Shown here: in pieces, positions 6,050 through 7,459 of the stretch | How the letters are laid out: every line of letters begins with the position of its first letter | Position numbering within the stretch: the first letter of the stretch is position 1 | NCBI GenBank assembly: GCA_026785865.1 | Contig: JAJAZG010000474.1 | Coordinates: forward strand, 1-7,459 | Source: Pseudanabaena sp. CAN_BIN31 | GTDB lineage: Bacteria > Cyanobacteriota > Cyanobacteriia > Pseudanabaenales > Pseudanabaenaceae | Direction of reading: 5' to 3' | Length of the DNA stretch: 7,459 nucleotides | Notes under the pieces: generated by a model | Seen by the model: the letters and a program-made list of their open reading frames with translations, nothing else | Told to the model about the DNA's origin: nothing | The model's database searches: none | Made by a program: the position numbers and the translations under genes

Positions 6050-6090
6050 AAAAAGCTGTAGCGCACGCGCCGCGTACACTACAGCTTTTT
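6050..6090. terminator. Hairpin between convergent cyclophilin and coaD genes (bidirectional terminator, repeat-like)
   Basis: The arms 6050-6068 and 6072-6090 pair with two mismatches (6062/6078 and 6064/6076) around the loop GCC; the base is AAAAA/TTTTT. It lies between two convergent genes (stops at 6040 and 6099), as expected of a shared terminator. The left arm AAAAAGCTGTAGCGCACGC also occurs in the hairpin at 5160-5214, so the two are copies of one element. The right arm here has diverged (GTACACTACAG against GTGCGCTACAG). Confidence 0.8.
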
Positions 6091-6098
6091 CGGTTTTA

Positions 6099-6578
6099 TT
6101 AGATTTGTTGGAACTTCTGTTTTAAGGCGATCGCTACTTGTGGCGTAACTAAATGCCCGATCTCACCATCAAAACGGGCAATTTCACGCACGACGCTGCT
6201 GCTTAAAAAGCTGTATTCATTAGAAGTAGACAGAAAGACTGTCTCAATATCATTTGCCAAAGTTTTATTGGTATGCGCCATCTGTAATTCCAATTCAAAA
6301 TCAGAAACGGCTCGTAGTCCTCTGATTAAAACCTGTGCTTGTTTGAGATGAGCATAGGTGACAGTTAGTCCCGCAAAGGTATCGACATCAACATTATCTA
6401 AATGCTGAGTTGCCTCACGGATATGGAGCATCCGTTCCTCCATGCTAAATAGAGGGGTTTTGTTGGGATTGCGTAACACAGCAACGATCACGCGATCAAA
6501 AAGATTACTGCCGCGCTTAATAATATCGAGATGTCCAAAAGTAATTGGATCGAAGCTGCCTGGATAAATGGCAATCAA
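6099..6578 (-). CDS. coaD: Phosphopantetheine adenylyltransferase
   Basis: Transfers AMP from ATP to 4'-phosphopantetheine, giving dephospho-CoA, the penultimate step of coenzyme A synthesis; cytosolic, usually hexameric. With a TTG start at 6578 the protein has 159 residues and begins MIAIYPGSFDPITFGHLDII, matching the family start and the E. coli length. Seen: the nucleotidyltransferase T/HxGH motif as TFGH (13-16), NPNKTPLFSMEERM, IRGLRAVSDFELELQMA with the conserved Arg, and the ISSS-type motif YSFLSSSVVREIA. GAGG lies 11 bases before the TTG. A GTG at 6587 (162 aa) is possible but sits almost on that Shine-Dalgarno. In-frame ATGs at 6632 and 6641 would add 18-21 unrelated residues and read into the hairpin. 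A consensus TATAAT lies 29 bases upstream. Confidence 0.94.
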   Translation of the reverse strand: MIAIYPGSFDPITFGHLDIIKRGSNLFDRVIVAVLRNPNKTPLFSMEERMLHIREATQHLDNVDVDTFAGLTVTYAHLKQAQVLIRGLRAVSDFELELQMAHTNKTLANDIETVFLSTSNEYSFLSSSVVREIARFDGEIGHLVTPQVAIALKQKFQQI

Positions 6579-6606
6579 TACATTCACCGCCTCTTTATAA
6601 ATAGCG

Positions 6607-6612
6607 ATTATA
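6607..6612 (-). promoter_or_regulatory. coaD: Candidate coaD -10 box (TATAAT)
   Basis: An exact TATAAT on the minus strand, 29 bases upstream of the TTG start and just downstream of the hairpin at 6639-6689. The -35 is weak (TTTATG at 17-base spacing). The position suggests that coaD has its own promoter after transcription from the upstream gene is stopped by the hairpin. Confidence 0.45.
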
Positions 6613-6638
6613 ACAGCGCTTTGCGCCTTCATAAAACC

Positions 6639-6689
6639 CAAAGAAACTTTTGAAAGTGCCGCAAAGCGGCACTTTCAAAAGTTTCTTTG
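6639..6689. terminator. 24-bp perfect hairpin between the chorismate lyase-like gene and coaD
   Basis: The arms 6639-6662 and 6666-6689 are perfectly complementary around an AAA loop, with tip GTGCCGC-AAA-GCGGCAC and an A/T-rich base. On the minus strand it lies 62 bases after the chorismate lyase-like stop. The following GGGTTTTAT is only a weak T-tract, so it may be a terminator, an mRNA 3'-end stabiliser or a dispersed palindromic repeat. Confidence 0.75.
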
Positions 6690-6750
6690 TATCCCTTGCC
6701 TCAATAGTCTTTAACAGCGCTTTACGCTGAAAAGAGGCGGTGTTTTGTTT

Positions 6751-7338
6751 CTATAAGCTGCTAGAGCCGAGATATTTACTGATCGTTGGCGAATAAATTT
6801 CATAGATCATCGTGATCGGTTCGCCACCATGCCACAGCAAATAGTGTCTAGCCCAATAAGTATTAATTTCAGGATTGCCAAACGACTCAGCCAGATTTGG
6901 ACAAGCCCCTTGATAAATTCCTTTGAGATCGCGATAAAGCTCAGTATATTTTTGGTTAAGACTGACCCAAATTGGTAGAGACGGATCTTTTAGATATTTT
7001 TGCATCGTTGCCTCAGACCACCAAGATGTTGCATGGGAAAACACCTCTCCTGTTTGCTCCGATCGCAAAAAGATTTGGCGACGAATTCGGGGCGCGGCGA
7101 TCGCCGAAATATCTGATGGCGCATTGTCATCACTGTCACCAATATTCGTCATGGCAACCACATCAACCGAGATTTCCGATTGAGTCAATAGCTGCAAATG
7201 TCTGGTCGGCGCACCATCCCCCATCAAGAACATTTGCCAAGTGGGAGATAGCAGATTAAAAGGTAAACCTTTACGAATATCAGCTTCGCTGCCTTGCCAC
7301 ATTGGTTCTTCGATGCGATTCCAAGATGAAAGTTTCAT
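6751..7338 (-). CDS. Chorismate lyase-like protein (DUF98 / UbiC superfamily)
   Basis: Probably removes pyruvate from chorismate to give 4-hydroxybenzoate. In cyanobacteria a protein of this family (Synechocystis sll1797) supplies the plastoquinone head group. The 195-residue product has the DUF98 order: a ruler-like N-terminal segment FNLLSPTWQMFLMGDGAPTR (27-46) with HLQLLT, then PRIRRQIFLR (83-92) with the paired Arg typical of the substrate pocket, HATSWW (102-107), and near the C-terminus PITMIYEIYSP (174-184), whose Glu180 lines up with the catalytic Glu of E. coli UbiC. Similarity to UbiC itself is low, so the family call rests on these motifs. No signal peptide or membrane segment is visible. 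The start ATG at 7338 has only a weak AGAG upstream; a Met at residue 13 is an alternative start. It lies upstream of coaD on the same strand, with a 172-bp repeat-rich gap, so an operon is uncertain. Confidence 0.82.
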   Translation of the reverse strand: MKLSSWNRIEEPMWQGSEADIRKGLPFNLLSPTWQMFLMGDGAPTRHLQLLTQSEISVDVVAMTNIGDSDDNAPSDISAIAAPRIRRQIFLRSEQTGEVFSHATSWWSEATMQKYLKDPSLPIWVSLNQKYTELYRDLKGIYQGACPNLAESFGNPEINTYWARHYLLWHGGEPITMIYEIYSPTISKYLGSSSL

Positions 7339-7374
7339 ATAGGATTTCTCTTAACAATCCGTAACATATCCTCT

Positions 7375-7380
7375 ATTGTA
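7375..7380 (-). promoter_or_regulatory. Candidate -10 box of the chorismate lyase-like gene
   Basis: TACAAT on the minus strand, 36 bases upstream of the ATG. The -35 region would fall in the arm of the hairpin at 7395-7435 (TTTTGG at 17-base spacing, a poor match). The spacer contains a HIP1 palindrome, GTGCGATCGCAC (7381-7392). Confidence 0.35.
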
Positions 7381-7394
7381 GTGCGATCGCACTG

Positions 7395-7435
7395 TAACCA
7401 AAAAGAAAATCGCTACGCGATTTTCTTTTTGGTTA
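7395..7435. terminator. 19-bp perfect hairpin at the window's right end
   Basis: The arms 7395-7413 and 7417-7435 are perfectly complementary around the loop TAC, with tip ATCGC-TAC-GCGAT and base TAACCAAAAAG. On the minus strand a frame entering from outside the window (IRLLRMS) ends with a TAA at 7435-7433, directly on the hairpin. It may therefore terminate a gene lying to the right. That gene is not visible here, so the assignment is tentative. Confidence 0.65.
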
Positions 7436-7459
7436 AGACATTCTTAATAGCCTTATTTG

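Larger units (their letters stand above)
6585..6742. repeat. Nested repeat block in the coaD leader: 12-bp inverted repeat around 16-bp direct repeats and a central hairpin
   Basis: Outermost, CACCGCCTCTTT (6585-6596) and its exact complement AAAGAGGCGGTG (6731-6742). Inside these, TAACAGCGCTTTGCGC (6611-6626) and TAACAGCGCTTTACGC (6712-6727) form a direct repeat with one mismatch. In the middle is the hairpin at 6639-6689. The left outer arm is the coaD ribosome-binding region on the minus strand; the right outer arm starts 8 bases past the stop codon of the upstream chorismate lyase-like gene. Confidence 0.8.
825..7390. repeat. HIP1 octamers (GCGATCGC), about 21 copies across the window
   Basis: Copies start at 825, 1286, 1544, 1772, 1935, 1943, 2193, 2617, 2736, 2901, 2965, 3498, 4095, 4382, 5408, 5831, 5845, 5979, 6127, 7097 and 7383. 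All but the ones at 4382 and 7383 lie inside coding regions. This highly iterated palindrome is a known hallmark of many cyanobacterial genomes. Two copies abut at 1935-1950, and two lie 14 bases apart at 5831-5852. Confidence 0.95.

Noticed and set aside
6579..6641. Longer coaD product from an ATG at 6641 or 6632
   Set aside because: The extra residues come from the hairpin and repeat DNA, and the family begins at the IAIYPGSFDP segment preceded by GAGG.

Overview
The window reads as a chromosomal stretch of a cyanobacterium. The evidence is the gene content (a Ycf4 photosystem I assembly protein, a two-domain ArgZ/AgrE-type arginine dihydrolase, a DUF98/UbiC-like chorismate lyase) and the density of the HIP1 octamer GCGATCGC. 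I count about 21 copies in 7.46 kb, where well under one is expected at this base composition. The protein sequences feel closest to the Pseudanabaena-type filamentous lineage, but that placement is a weak inference. No phage, plasmid, CRISPR or transposase gene is visible; this is mostly core metabolism with unusually ornate intergenic DNA.

Layout, left to right. 1-898 (+): 3' two thirds of glyA (serine hydroxymethyltransferase), with an apparent 1-base deletion near position 97-100, closed by a clear rho-independent terminator at 919-951. 952-1213: no convincing gene, but two consecutive long-armed inverted repeats. 1214-2002 (-): thioredoxin-fold/peroxiredoxin-like protein without the peroxidatic Cys motif. 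2088-4202 (-): the arginine dihydrolase/ornithine cyclodeaminase-type fusion, ended by a terminator at 2014-2056. 4203-4576: divergent regulatory region with a tandem 16-bp repeat in the arginine dihydrolase leader. 4577-5134 (+): ycf4. 5279-6040 (+): cyclophilin-type peptidyl-prolyl isomerase lipoprotein, bracketed by two related hairpins. 6099-6578 (-): coaD (phosphopantetheine adenylyltransferase). 6751-7338 (-): chorismate lyase-like protein. 7395-7435: another perfect hairpin before the window ends.

The genes do not form one pathway. They are housekeeping and photosynthesis-related neighbours: one-carbon metabolism (glyA), arginine/nitrogen recycling (the dihydrolase), photosystem I assembly (ycf4), envelope protein folding (cyclophilin), coenzyme A synthesis (coaD) and probably plastoquinone head-group synthesis (chorismate lyase). 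I found no clear new multi-gene system. The signals most worth a second look are non-coding. (i) The coaD leader holds a 12-bp sequence containing the ribosome binding site. Its exact complement lies just behind the stop codon of the upstream gene, around a 24-bp hairpin and a pair of direct repeats. (ii) Four intergenic hairpins share the core CGC-NNN-GCG with a 3-base loop although their arms mostly differ. (iii) The arginine dihydrolase leader has a tandem repeat that creates a possible 17-codon upstream ORF overlapping the start codon as ATGA.
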